From: Sandarakinorhabdus sp.
GTDB taxonomy: Bacteria; Pseudomonadota; Alphaproteobacteria; Sphingomonadales; Sphingomonadaceae
Direction: 5' to 3'
Length of the DNA stretch: 64,000 bases
Assembly: GCA_020692215.1 (NCBI GenBank)
Contig: JAIMKW010000001.1
Span: 594,442 to 658,441, forward strand
Shown piece by piece: positions 1 through 7,758 of this stretch. Position numbers and translations under genes: made by a program. Numbering within the stretch: position 1 is the first letter of the stretch; every line of letters begins with the position of its first letter. Below the pieces are notes generated by a model. That model was not told where the DNA came from. It ran no database searches and saw only the letters and a program-made list of their open reading frames with translations.

Positions 1-1048
1 CCGGTTCCGCGGCGAAGCGAAAGGCATGACCTATTCGCGCCTGCAGAACCCCACCGTGGAGATGCTGGAAGAGCGCCTCGCCCTGCTGGAAGGGGCAGAG
101 GCCTGCCGGGTTTCGGCGAGCGGGATGGCTGCGATGTCGGCAGCGCTCATGTCCACGCTTTCGGCTGGCGACCATCTGGTTGCAGGGCGCGCCCTGTTCG
201 GAAGCTGCCGCGTTCTGGTCGACAGCATCCTGCCGCGCTTCGGGGTGGAAACCACCACGGTCGATGGCCGCGACACCGAGGCGTTCCGCAAGGCACTTCG
301 CCCCAACACAAAGGCGATTTTCCTGGAGACGCCGGCGAACCCGACGCTCGATATCGTCGATATCCGTGGCGTTTGCGATATCGCGCACGAAGCCGGCGCG
401 CTGGTGATTGTGGACAATGCCTTTGCCTCGCCTGTGGTGCAGCGGCCGATGGATCTTGGTGCCGACATTGTCGCTTATTCCGCAACCAAGCTGATGGACG
501 GGCAGGGCCGGGTGCTCGCCGGGGCCGTGATGGGGCCCGCTGAGTGGATGGAGAAGACCTATCTCGCTTTCACCCGTCACACCGGGCCGGTGCTTTCGGC
601 CTTCAATGCCTGGGTGGTGCTGAAAAGCCTCGAGACACTGGATCTTCGTGTGACCCGCGCCTGCGAAAATGCGCTGAAGGTGGCGTCCTTCCTGGAAGCC
701 CGGGTGCCGCGCCTGCTCTATCCCGGCCTTGTAAGCCATCCGCAGCATGCGCTCGCCATGGCGCAGATGTCGGCCGGGGGAACGATCCTCGCGCTGCATC
801 TCGAGGGCGGCCGCAAACAGGCGCACGGGCTTCTCGATGCGCTGGCGCTGATCGACATTTCCAATAATGTGGGCGATTCGCGATCCTTGATGACCCACCC
901 GGCCTCCACCACCCACGCCAGCGTGGCCGAAGCCGTGCGCGCCGAAATGGGGATCGGCGAGGGGATGCTGCGCCTCTCTGTCGGGCTCGAAGACCCGCAA
1001 GACCTCATCGAGGATCTCGATCAGGCGCTGAAGGCGGTCGGGCTTTGA
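1..1048 (+). CDS. metZ: O-succinylhomoserine sulfhydrylase (5'-truncated by window)
   Basis: PLP-dependent enzyme of the Cys/Met metabolism family, expected to make homocysteine from O-succinylhomoserine and sulfide in the cytoplasm. The frame is already open at base 2 and reads RFRGEAKGMTYSRLQNPTVE, the usual sequence just after the family N-terminus, so the true start lies upstream and ATG 26 is internal. The PLP-binding lysine is in the SATKLMDGQG motif (Lys codon near 488), and the Asp of VIVDNAF near 415 should hold the cofactor pyridine nitrogen. Family assignment is firm; MetZ rather than cystathionine gamma-synthase or MetY is inferred from overall wording and the neighbouring apaG. 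The stop TGA overlaps the TTG start of apaG, implying translational coupling. Confidence 0.88.
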   Translation, partial: RFRGEAKGMTYSRLQNPTVEMLEERLALLEGAEACRVSASGMAAMSAALMSTLSAGDHLVAGRALFGSCRVLVDSILPRFGVETTTVDGRDTEAFRKALRPNTKAIFLETPANPTLDIVDIRGVCDIAHEAGALVIVDNAFASPVVQRPMDLGADIVAYSATKLMDGQGRVLAGAVMGPAEWMEKTYLAFTRHTGPVLSAFNAWVVLKSLETLDLRVTRACENALKVASFLEARVPRLLYPGLVSHPQHALAMAQMSAGGTILALHLEGGRKQAHGLLDALALIDISNNVGDSRSLMTHPASTTHASVAEAVRAEMGIGEGMLRLSVGLEDPQDLIEDLDQALKAVGL

Positions 1049-1458
1049 ACCTGACCGGTCTGTTCAGCGCGGTTGCGACCACCGAGGGCATCACGGTGCG
1101 CGTGCAGCCCAGCTTCATGCCAGACGACAGCGACGCCAGCGCCGGCCACTGGCTGTGGCACTATCATGTGCGGATTGAAAACGGCTGCGGCATGCCGATC
1201 CAGCTGATCGACCGGCACTGGATCATCACCGACGGCCATGGTGATCGCCGCGACGTGATGGGCGAAGGTGTCATGGGCGAGCAACCGGTGATCGCGCCCG
1301 GTGAGAGCTATGATTATGTCTCCGGTTGCCCGCTTGCCACGCCCATGGGCAGCATGCGCGGCTGCTTCGGGATGGTCGACAGCGGCGGCCGCCGGTTCGA
1401 GGTGGAGGTTCCCGCCTTCGATCTCCTGTCTCCACAGAGCCGTGGCGCGGCGAATTGA
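1045..1458 (+). CDS. apaG: Co2+/Mg2+ efflux protein ApaG
   Basis: ApaG is a small single-domain beta-sandwich protein (fibronectin-III-like fold); a link to divalent cation resistance is known only genetically. This 137-residue product has the family hallmarks: a VRVQPSF strand, WHYHVRIEN, QLIDRHWIITD and the ending FDLLSPQS. The start is TTG 1045, which overlaps the metZ stop (TTGA), so it is probably translated by re-initiation. Typical family length is about 125-130 residues, which fits. The LysR gene follows after 5 bases. Confidence 0.9.
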   Translation: MNLTGLFSAVATTEGITVRVQPSFMPDDSDASAGHWLWHYHVRIENGCGMPIQLIDRHWIITDGHGDRRDVMGEGVMGEQPVIAPGESYDYVSGCPLATPMGSMRGCFGMVDSGGRRFEVEVPAFDLLSPQSRGAAN

Positions 1459-1463
1459 ACGAC

Positions 1464-2246
1464 ATGCGCCGCTCGCTTCTGCCCCTGAATGCCCTTCGCG
1501 TCTTCGATGCTGCCGCCCGTTCGCTCAGCTTCACCAAGGCGGCAGACGAACTGGCCGTCACACCGGCCGCCGTCGGCCAGCAGATCCGCGCGCTGGAAGA
1601 AACGCTGGGTGTCATCCTGTTCCGCCGCACCGCCAGGGGTCTTGAACTTACACCCGAAGCCCTGCGCGCGTTGCCACATCTTCGCTCGGGCTTTTCCGCC
1701 TTCGAGGAAACCGTCTCGGCCTTGCGCGAAGGGCAGGGCGCGGCCCGTCTGTCGCTTGGCTGTGCGCGCGGCGCCATTCGCCACTGGCTGCTCCCCCGGC
1801 TGACAGGCTGGCTGGAAGCGCACCCGGAAGCGTCGGTCCAGATCATTGCGCTGGATGGCCCGGTTGATTTTGCACAGGCCAATTTCGATCTTGCGCTGAG
1901 CTATGGCCCGGCACCGGATGCCGAAGGTGTGTTCGGCCACAAGCTGGCGGATGAAATGCTGGTAACCGTCCGCGCGCCCAATGCCGCAAGCCGGGCGTTG
2001 GGCTGGCGCACAATGGAAGGCCCGGCGGTTGCCCTGCCGGATGCCGGCCAGGCGCTGGACTGGGCGATCGCCGGGCTGGGGGAAGCGCATGTGCCTCTGA
2101 CGCTGGCGGCCCACGCCCTTGCTGAAGGGCTGGTTGTGGAATGCGGCGAGCCTGTTCCCACAGACGACGCCTATTGGCTTTGTGCGCCGGCACCCCAGTG
2201 GAAGTCTGCCAAGGTGAAGGCGCTGGTGCAGATGTTGACAGAGTAG
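1464..2246 (+). CDS. LysR-family transcriptional regulator (GcvA-like)
   Basis: DNA-binding regulator of 260 residues. ATG 1464 is chosen because it gives the standard LysR start, MRRSLLPLNALRVFDAAARS, directly before the winged helix-turn-helix (SFTKAADELAVTPAAVGQQI, residues about 20-40). The rest is the periplasmic-binding-protein-like effector domain, with the trimmed C-terminus seen in GcvA/AmpR-like members. It is co-oriented with metZ-apaG rather than divergent from a target, so its regulon cannot be read from context. Its stop TAG shares its last base with the GTG start of the next small gene (TAGTG). Confidence 0.88.
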   Translation: MRRSLLPLNALRVFDAAARSLSFTKAADELAVTPAAVGQQIRALEETLGVILFRRTARGLELTPEALRALPHLRSGFSAFEETVSALREGQGAARLSLGCARGAIRHWLLPRLTGWLEAHPEASVQIIALDGPVDFAQANFDLALSYGPAPDAEGVFGHKLADEMLVTVRAPNAASRALGWRTMEGPAVALPDAGQALDWAIAGLGEAHVPLTLAAHALAEGLVVECGEPVPTDDAYWLCAPAPQWKSAKVKALVQMLTE

Positions 2247-2617
2247 TGAGTCCGCAATCCGGGCAGGGTTTGAAAGCAGACGGTCCGACAAACAGCCCGG
2301 TTTTTTCGGATCTGATGGCAGCCCTTGGTCGTGTCATCTTCTACTGGAGCAGGCTTGAAGCCGCACTTCACAATGGCGCGAAGCCCGTGGGTGCACTGGA
2401 GGCGGAAATCCGGCATCTTCGCGCCAAACGCAACATCATCGTGCATGGCCTGTGCGGCGGCGCAACCGATCCTGTCGCCGGAACCGGCGCTCTGCGGTGC
2501 AAGCGCAATCACAACCCGGCCGATCTTCGGCCCGACACGGTCTTCACGCTCACAGACCTGCAGGATCTCGCCGAGGCGATGGACAAGTGCCGCATCAGGC
2601 TGGAACGGCGGCCCTGA
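2246..2617 (+). CDS. small HEPN-like protein of unknown function
   Basis: Predicted 123-residue, largely helical soluble protein. GTG 2246 is preferred: it overlaps the LysR stop (TAGTG), whereas longer in-frame starts would run far into the LysR gene. Residues 33-45 (YWSRLEAALHNGA) and 58-69 (LRAKRNIIVHGL) resemble the two core helices of HEPN-fold proteins. RNIIVH (R62, N63, H67) matches the R-[polar]-x(3)-H catalytic signature of HEPN ribonucleases. The family call rests on this motif and spacing only. Coupling to a LysR gene is not a classic toxin-antitoxin layout, and no MNT nucleotidyltransferase partner is present. It could equally be a non-catalytic HEPN relative. Confidence 0.6.
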   Translation: MSPQSGQGLKADGPTNSPVFSDLMAALGRVIFYWSRLEAALHNGAKPVGALEAEIRHLRAKRNIIVHGLCGGATDPVAGTGALRCKRNHNPADLRPDTVFTLTDLQDLAEAMDKCRIRLERRP

Positions 2618-2640
2618 CCAGCGGGCTCTGACCAGCCGAC

Positions 2641-2668
2641 CCCTGCCACGCAATCAAAAGGGGCAGGG
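2641..2668. terminator. inverted repeat between convergent genes, possible terminator
   Basis: A 7-bp perfect inverted repeat (CCCTGCC at 2641-2647 and GGCAGGG at 2662-2668, 14-base loop) covers the junction of the converging 2246-2617 and 2654-3925 genes and includes the last codons of the latter. No T-tract follows on either strand, so intrinsic termination is uncertain. Confidence 0.3.
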
Positions 2669-3925
2669 TGACGTCCACGGCGGATCGCGGTGCTCAGCAC
2701 GAAGGCCTGCAAGCGTCGGCAGCTTTCCCGTCAGATCGGCCGACATGGTGATATGCGACATCTGCCCGCCCATCGCGGCCGAACGCTCGTACACAGTCAA
2801 CGCAAAGGCCGGGCGGCCCGGCGCGGCGACGACAAAGACCCGGTTCGCCTCGCTCGGCCCGAAGTGATAGCAGCCCAGCGGTGTGACCTTGGCGCCGCGT
2901 GCAGCAAGCGCGCCTGCGGCATCATAGGGAATTTCAGCTTCCATCTTTTGCCAGCCGACTGATAGCGTGCGGGCAGTTGGCGCGCCGATGATGCTGACAT
3001 TCAGGCCCCCCGAGGTGCCGGCAGCATCGGGGGCATTGCGGTGCGCCTTTCCGCCAGCCTGCCAGCGCACCTGCGCAAGCCGCGCCTTCAGGTTTGCAAG
3101 GCTCAGTGCTTCGCCGGCCTTTGCGGGCACGCCGGCCAGAAGCATGTCTGCGATCGGCCCTGCCGCCATGACCCTTGTCCATCCGTCTGCGCAGCCGCGG
3201 CCGAGGTTGGCGGCATCCATCTTTGGATAGCGCGCCTTCTGGTCGCGGGTGCATTGCGCGATGAACCTGTCTTTCGCGCCTGGCTGCACTGAAAGGGCGC
3301 CTTCGGCCGGCCCGGCGGGCTGCCCCGAAGCTGGTCCGGGGGCCGGCCCGGCTTCTGGTGCGCTTGCCGCTGCAACGGCCACGGTGCCGGCCGCCCCCGC
3401 GGCCGGGCGCGCTGCCAGCTTCCGGCCATCGGTTGCATGTTCATCGAACCGGCCGGCGGACGCATTCCATTGCAGCTCGTCGCCGCAGCGCGATGCGCCG
3501 CAGGCCGGGCCGCGGCGCGCGATCTGCAGTTTTGCCGGCCGACCATCCAGCACGCGATAGGCCAGCAGCCGGTCTTCGAAGGCCAGCGTTGCGCCGCCTG
3601 CGCCGTCACTCACATACAACTGCACTTTGGCGAGCCCATCGGGCCGGAACAGCGCCGGCCTTCCGGCGCAGGGGAAATTGCCTTCGGAAACCAGAAAGTC
3701 GGTCTTGCCGTCGCCGTTGAAATCCTTCGGGATCACGAACTGGCCCTGACCGGTCATCGCGCCAAGGCTTCCACCTGCGCGGGCGCACTGGGCCACAAGG
3801 GCATTCACACGCTCTTTGATGATGCCGGGCACGGAGCCTTGTGCCTGCGCAGAAGCCGCGAGGATTGCGCCCAGGAAAAGTGCGCCGATGGGCCCGACCA
3901 TGGCCCCGGATACCCTGTTGTGCAC
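2654..3925 (-). CDS. secreted hypothetical protein with EF-hand-like loop
   Basis: 423-residue exported protein of unknown function. It has a signal peptide (hydrophobic residues about 10-25, likely cleavage after ASAQA), then a domain with the loop DFNGDGKTDFLV (D68, N70, D72, K74, D76). This loop resembles the Ca-binding DxNxDGxxD loop of EF-hand, dockerin or FG-GAP proteins. A low-complexity Ala/Pro/Gly linker (about residues 170-215) separates it from a C-terminal domain of about 190 residues with paired cysteines, suggesting a periplasmic protein with disulfides. It lies 38 bases downstream of purN on the same strand and may be read through from purMN, but nothing suggests a purine role. 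Confidence 0.7.
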   Translation of the reverse strand: MHNRVSGAMVGPIGALFLGAILAASAQAQGSVPGIIKERVNALVAQCARAGGSLGAMTGQGQFVIPKDFNGDGKTDFLVSEGNFPCAGRPALFRPDGLAKVQLYVSDGAGGATLAFEDRLLAYRVLDGRPAKLQIARRGPACGASRCGDELQWNASAGRFDEHATDGRKLAARPAAGAAGTVAVAAASAPEAGPAPGPASGQPAGPAEGALSVQPGAKDRFIAQCTRDQKARYPKMDAANLGRGCADGWTRVMAAGPIADMLLAGVPAKAGEALSLANLKARLAQVRWQAGGKAHRNAPDAAGTSGGLNVSIIGAPTARTLSVGWQKMEAEIPYDAAGALAARGAKVTPLGCYHFGPSEANRVFVVAAPGRPAFALTVYERSAAMGGQMSHITMSADLTGKLPTLAGLRAEHRDPPWTSPCPF

Positions 3926-3963
3926 GATGCCCCTCCCGCAGATGCAGAAGCGGCAGCCTAGCG

Positions 3964-4569
3964 CTACCGCTGGTCAGGGCAAGCCTGTTTGGGTCCGAGC
4001 GACCGGATGTGCGCTGCGAGCGCTGCGGGATAGATCCGATGCTCTTGCGCCAGCACACGGGCTGCCAGCGTGGCTTCCGTATCATCCGGCGCGATGGGAA
4101 CCCGCGCCTGCGCAAGCACAGGCCCGTCGTCCAGGCGTTCGGTCACCACATGCACGGTGCAGCCCGCTTCCCTGTCCCCGGCCGCAATTGCCCGCGCGTG
4201 GGTGTCGAGACCCTGATATTTCGGCAAGAGCGATGGGTGGATGTTCACGATCCGGCCTTCCCACTGGCGGATGAAGCCGGGTGTGAGGATGCGCATGAAG
4301 CCCGCAAGCGCGATCACATCGATATGGCGCGCCTTCAGTTCGGCCGATAGCGCCGTGTCGAACGCTTCGCGGTTTGCAAAGCCCCGGTGCGGCAGGGCCA
4401 GCGTTTCCAGCCCCATGGCAGCGGCCGTCTCCAGCCCCTGGGCGTCCGCCTTGTTCGACAGCACAAGCGCGATATCGGCCGGGAAATCTGGTGCCCGGGC
4501 CGCGTTCGCCAGCGCCACCATGTTGGAACCACGGCCGGATATCAGGATCGCGAGCCGTGCCTCAGGCAT
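3964..4569 (-). CDS. purN: phosphoribosylglycinamide formyltransferase
   Basis: Transfers a formyl group from 10-formyl-THF to GAR, the third step of purine synthesis. The 201-residue length is normal. The N-terminal ISGRGSN loop binds the GAR phosphate. N109 and H111 in [19 protein letters not shown] and D147 in ERLDDGP correspond to the catalytic Asn, His and Asp of the E. coli enzyme (106, 108, 144). ATG 4569 is chosen because it yields [16 protein letters not shown], the family start; it overlaps the end of purM by 8 bases, the usual coupled purMN arrangement. Confidence 0.95.
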   Translation of the reverse strand: MPEARLAILISGRGSNMVALANAARAPDFPADIALVLSNKADAQGLETAAAMGLETLALPHRGFANREAFDTALSAELKARHIDVIALAGFMRILTPGFIRQWEGRIVNIHPSLLPKYQGLDTHARAIAAGDREAGCTVHVVTERLDDGPVLAQARVPIAPDDTEATLAARVLAQEHRIYPAALAAHIRSLGPKQACPDQR

Positions 4570-5686
4570 CGTGGGCAGCGATCCAGCCGGCAGCCTGGCC
4601 CCACAAGCCGGCCGCGCCGCGCACTTCGCAGCCTTTTGCCCCCGTCTCGATCCGGCCGATGGCAAACACCGTTTCACCAGCCTGTGTCAGTGCTTCGGTC
4701 ACCGCCGCCGCCTCGTGCTGGGCAATTGCCAGCACCATGCCGATTCCGCAGTTGAAGGTGCGCGCAAGCTCGGCGGCCTCCATCCGGCCCTTCTGCTGCA
4801 GCCATTGGAACAGCGGTGGAAGCGGCCAGGCGGCAGCGTCGATCACGGCACGGCAGTCATCGGGCAGCACGCGGGGCACATTCTCCAGCAGCCCGCCGCC
4901 GGTAATATGGGCGAGCGCATTCAGGCGTCCCGCCCGCAGAAGCGGCAGGAGCGGATTTACATACAACCGCGTCGGCGCCAGCAGCGCGTCTATAAGTTTC
5001 TGCGAAGGGTCGAACGGCGCAGGGGCTTCCAGCGCCTCGCCCTCTACCAGACGCCGCAGCAGCGAATAACCGTTGGAGTGCGCCCCTGACGAGCCGATCC
5101 CCAGCAGCAGGTTTCCGGCTGCTACCCGGTCGCCTGCAAGCAGCTGCTCGCGCTCCACCGCGCCCACGGCAAAGCCAGCCAGATCATAGTCTCCCGCCTG
5201 GTACATGCCCGGCATCTCGGCGGTTTCGCCGCCAATCAGCGCACATCCGGCCTGGGCACAGGCGCGCGCGATTCCCGCCACCACCTGTTCGGCAACCCCC
5301 GTCTCCAGCCTGCCGGTTGCAAAATAATCCAGGAAGAACAACGGCTCGGCGCCCTGCACGATCAGATCGTTCACGCACATGGCAACCAGATCCTGCCCGA
5401 TCGTGCCATGCCGCCCGGCCTCGATCGCCAGGCGCAGCTTGGTGCCGACGCCATCGGTTGCAGCAACCAGCAGCGGATCGATGAAGCCGGCCGCCTTCGG
5501 ATCGAAGATCCCGCCGAAGCCGCCGATTTCTGCGTCGGCGCCCGGACGCCGCGTGGCGCGCACCAGCGGCGCAATCATTTTCACCAGCGCGTTGCCGGCT
5601 TCGATGGAGACGCCGGCATCGGCATAGGTGGCCGGGGCATAGGTGGCGGGCGCAGTGGTGGCGGGCGGGCGGTTCGGGGTGCTCAT
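4562..5686 (-). CDS. purM: phosphoribosylformylglycinamidine cyclo-ligase (AIR synthetase)
   Basis: ATP-dependent ring closure of FGAM to AIR in purine synthesis; cytoplasmic homodimer. The 374-residue product has the family blocks [49 protein letters not shown] and [14 protein letters not shown]. The N-terminus is about 20 residues longer than usual and carries a tiny repeat ([14 protein letters not shown]), so the start could also lie slightly inside. It is divergent from the DUF2066-like gene across 61 bases. Confidence 0.95.
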   Translation of the reverse strand: MSTPNRPPATTAPATYAPATYADAGVSIEAGNALVKMIAPLVRATRRPGADAEIGGFGGIFDPKAAGFIDPLLVAATDGVGTKLRLAIEAGRHGTIGQDLVAMCVNDLIVQGAEPLFFLDYFATGRLETGVAEQVVAGIARACAQAGCALIGGETAEMPGMYQAGDYDLAGFAVGAVEREQLLAGDRVAAGNLLLGIGSSGAHSNGYSLLRRLVEGEALEAPAPFDPSQKLIDALLAPTRLYVNPLLPLLRAGRLNALAHITGGGLLENVPRVLPDDCRAVIDAAAWPLPPLFQWLQQKGRMEAAELARTFNCGIGMVLAIAQHEAAAVTEALTQAGETVFAIGRIETGAKGCEVRGAAGLWGQAAGWIAAHDA

Positions 5687-5747
5687 GCGCGCGCTCTAAC
5701 GCCATCCCACTTGGAATCCCACCCTGCATGCGCCAAAGGCTTGCACG

Positions 5748-7076
5748 ATGATCCGCTTTCCAATGCTTGCTCTGCTGGTGGCGCTTGCGAGCCTCATGGC
5801 CGCAGCCCCTGCGTCTGCCCAGAGCGGCCAGCGCGCGGCGGATGCGCTTCCCAAGGCGAAGCAGACTGAAAGCGGCGATCCTGTTGCCATCGGTGGCGGT
5901 GGAGGCGGCCTGATCATTGGCGGTGTCGATGTCGATGTCGGGGGAAAGAGCGCAATTGACGCGCGCATGAACGGCTGGCGCGAAGCCCAGCGCCTCGCCT
6001 GGCCTGCCTTGTGGGCGCGAATGTCGGGCCAGCCGGCGGGAACCGCGCCCCGGCTTGCGGACAGCGCGCTTGACGGGATTGTCAGCGCTATCGAGGTGGA
6101 GCGCGAGCAGATCGGCCCTTCACGCTATGTCGCGCGGCTGGCGGTGGTGTTCGACAGGGTGCGCGCCGCCACCTATCTTGGCCGCTACGCCTCGCTGTCA
6201 TCGTCGCCGCCGTTCCTGCTGCTGCCGGTTTTGCAGGATGCAGCAACCCGCCAGTCCCACGAAGCGGAAAGCCCCTGGCTGGCTGCCTGGGCACGGCTGC
6301 GGGCCGGCGAAAGCCCGATCGACTATGTGCGCATCCAGCCCACCCCTGGCGACATCATCCTGCTGAATGCCTGGCAATCCGAACGGCGGCACCTGTTCTT
6401 GTGGCGTGTGCTGATCGATCGCTACCAGGTGGCCGATGTGCTGATTCCCGAGCTGATCCTTGATCGCAGCTATGTCGGTGGCCCCGTCGGCGCGCTTCTC
6501 ATCGTGCGGTTTGGAACCAGTGGGCGCGAACTGGGGCGGGTGCGGCTGAACAACCGCGCGGGGGATGTTGCCGGACTCGCCGATACCGCGGTGCGCGAAG
6601 CCGACAAGCTGTATGTGGCGGCGCTGAGGGCCGGCAATTTGCTGCCTGATCCGAACCTGCTGCTTCCCGATGTGCCGCTGACCGAGCTGGAAGACAGCGG
6701 ACCGGTGCTGGGCGGCGACTTCGGCGGCATGGATGCGGGTGGTCTGCGCGTGCGCGTGGCGACCCCGGACGATGCAACGCTTCAGGCGATCCAGCGTACG
6801 GTTGCCGGCACGCCGGGTGTCGGTGGTGTCCGCCTGCAAAGCTTTGTGCTGGGCGGTGAATCGGTGCTGGAAATCATGAGCCTCGTCAGCGTGGCGGAGC
6901 TGCGCCGGGCGCTCGATGCGCGCGGCCTGCGGCTGGATGGTGGCGTGCTTCGGCGGCGCGCGGCCGGCGAGGCCCCGCTGGCGCCCATTGCGCCCGAAAC
7001 CGGGGAGGACCCGGTTGTGGAAGGCCCAGAAGGAACCGAGGCAGGCCCCACTTCGCTTTTGCCGGGCGGCGATTGA
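5748..7076 (+). CDS. exported DUF2066-like protein upstream of hdaA
   Basis: 442-residue protein with a clear signal peptide (residues 1-25, MIRFPMLALLVALASLMAAA then PASAQ). After a Gly-rich stretch (GGGGGGLIIGGVDVDVGG) comes a domain of the DUF2066 kind (SAIDARMNGWREAQRLAWPA, then YVARLAVVFDRVRAATYL). A C-terminal region near residues 340-410 (LRVRVATPDDATLQAIQRTV) resembles a small ferredoxin-like fold and is sometimes labelled heavy-metal-associated in relatives, but no CxxC is present. Function unknown. The tail is Glu/Pro/Gly-rich. Its TGA overlaps the hdaA ATG (TGATG), the typical alphaproteobacterial arrangement. Neighbour-based role guesses (envelope or replication control) are not supported by sequence. 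Confidence 0.75.
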   Translation: MIRFPMLALLVALASLMAAAPASAQSGQRAADALPKAKQTESGDPVAIGGGGGGLIIGGVDVDVGGKSAIDARMNGWREAQRLAWPALWARMSGQPAGTAPRLADSALDGIVSAIEVEREQIGPSRYVARLAVVFDRVRAATYLGRYASLSSSPPFLLLPVLQDAATRQSHEAESPWLAAWARLRAGESPIDYVRIQPTPGDIILLNAWQSERRHLFLWRVLIDRYQVADVLIPELILDRSYVGGPVGALLIVRFGTSGRELGRVRLNNRAGDVAGLADTAVREADKLYVAALRAGNLLPDPNLLLPDVPLTELEDSGPVLGGDFGGMDAGGLRVRVATPDDATLQAIQRTVAGTPGVGGVRLQSFVLGGESVLEIMSLVSVAELRRALDARGLRLDGGVLRRRAAGEAPLAPIAPETGEDPVVEGPEGTEAGPTSLLPGGD

Positions 7077-7696
7077 TGCCTGGCCGCCAGGGAAGCCATA
7101 CGGTGCGCCAGATGGTGCTGCCCTTGCGCTGGAAGGCCGCGCAGGGGCAGAAGGATTTCTTCGTATCCGATGCGAACAGCGAGGCGGTGACCTTCCTCGA
7201 TGGCTGGTCCACATGGCCGCTGCCGGCTGCGATTCTGATCGGCCCCGCCGGCAGCGGAAAAAGCCACCTTGCCGCCATCTTTGCCCGCCGGGCCAACGCC
7301 CGCCTGTGGGACGATGCCGACCGGACACCCAGCGAGGAAGCCCTGTTTCACGCCTGGAACACCGCAATGGACGAGCGCCGGCCGCTGTTGATGACAGCAA
7401 GATCCGACCCGCGGGACTGGAATCTTGCGCTTGCCGACTTGAAAAGCCGGCTCACCGCAACGCCGCGCGTTATCATCCGCGCGCCCGATGACGCCTTGCT
7501 CGAGGCGGTGTTTGCCAAGCAGTGGCGCGATCGCGGGATGGAGGCCCCGGCCGAGTTCACCCATTATGTGCTGTCCCGCATCGAGCGCAGCTTTGAATCG
7601 CTGCAGCGTGCCGTCGATGTGCTCGATCGCGCCGCGCTGGCGGCGAAGCGGCCGCTCAGCATTCCCCTCGCGCGCGAAGCGCTGCTCGATATGTGA
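7076..7696 (+). CDS. hdaA: DnaA regulatory-inactivation protein HdaA
   Basis: Short DnaA-like AAA+ protein (206 residues) that, in Caulobacter and E. coli (Hda), works with the beta clamp to trigger hydrolysis of DnaA-bound ATP and prevent over-initiation. The N-terminus carries the QMVLPLRW segment expected to contact the clamp; [12 protein letters not shown] is Walker [20 protein letters not shown] matches the sensor-2 region. There is no DNA-binding domain IV, separating it from DnaA. Start ATG 7076 overlaps the upstream stop; TTG 7073 is an alternative. ppk1 follows after 62 bases. Confidence 0.88.
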   Translation: MPGRQGSHTVRQMVLPLRWKAAQGQKDFFVSDANSEAVTFLDGWSTWPLPAAILIGPAGSGKSHLAAIFARRANARLWDDADRTPSEEALFHAWNTAMDERRPLLMTARSDPRDWNLALADLKSRLTATPRVIIRAPDDALLEAVFAKQWRDRGMEAPAEFTHYVLSRIERSFESLQRAVDVLDRAALAAKRPLSIPLAREALLDM

Positions 7697-7758
7697 TTGC
7701 ACCGGATGATCTGCCAAGCCAGCTTGGCCGGGCATCCTTCCGCCTGCTAAGGAAAGGC

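Noticed and set aside
5590..5680. APATY repeat in purM as a possible repeat element
   Set aside because: Only two copies of five codons in a variable N-terminus; explained by slippage.
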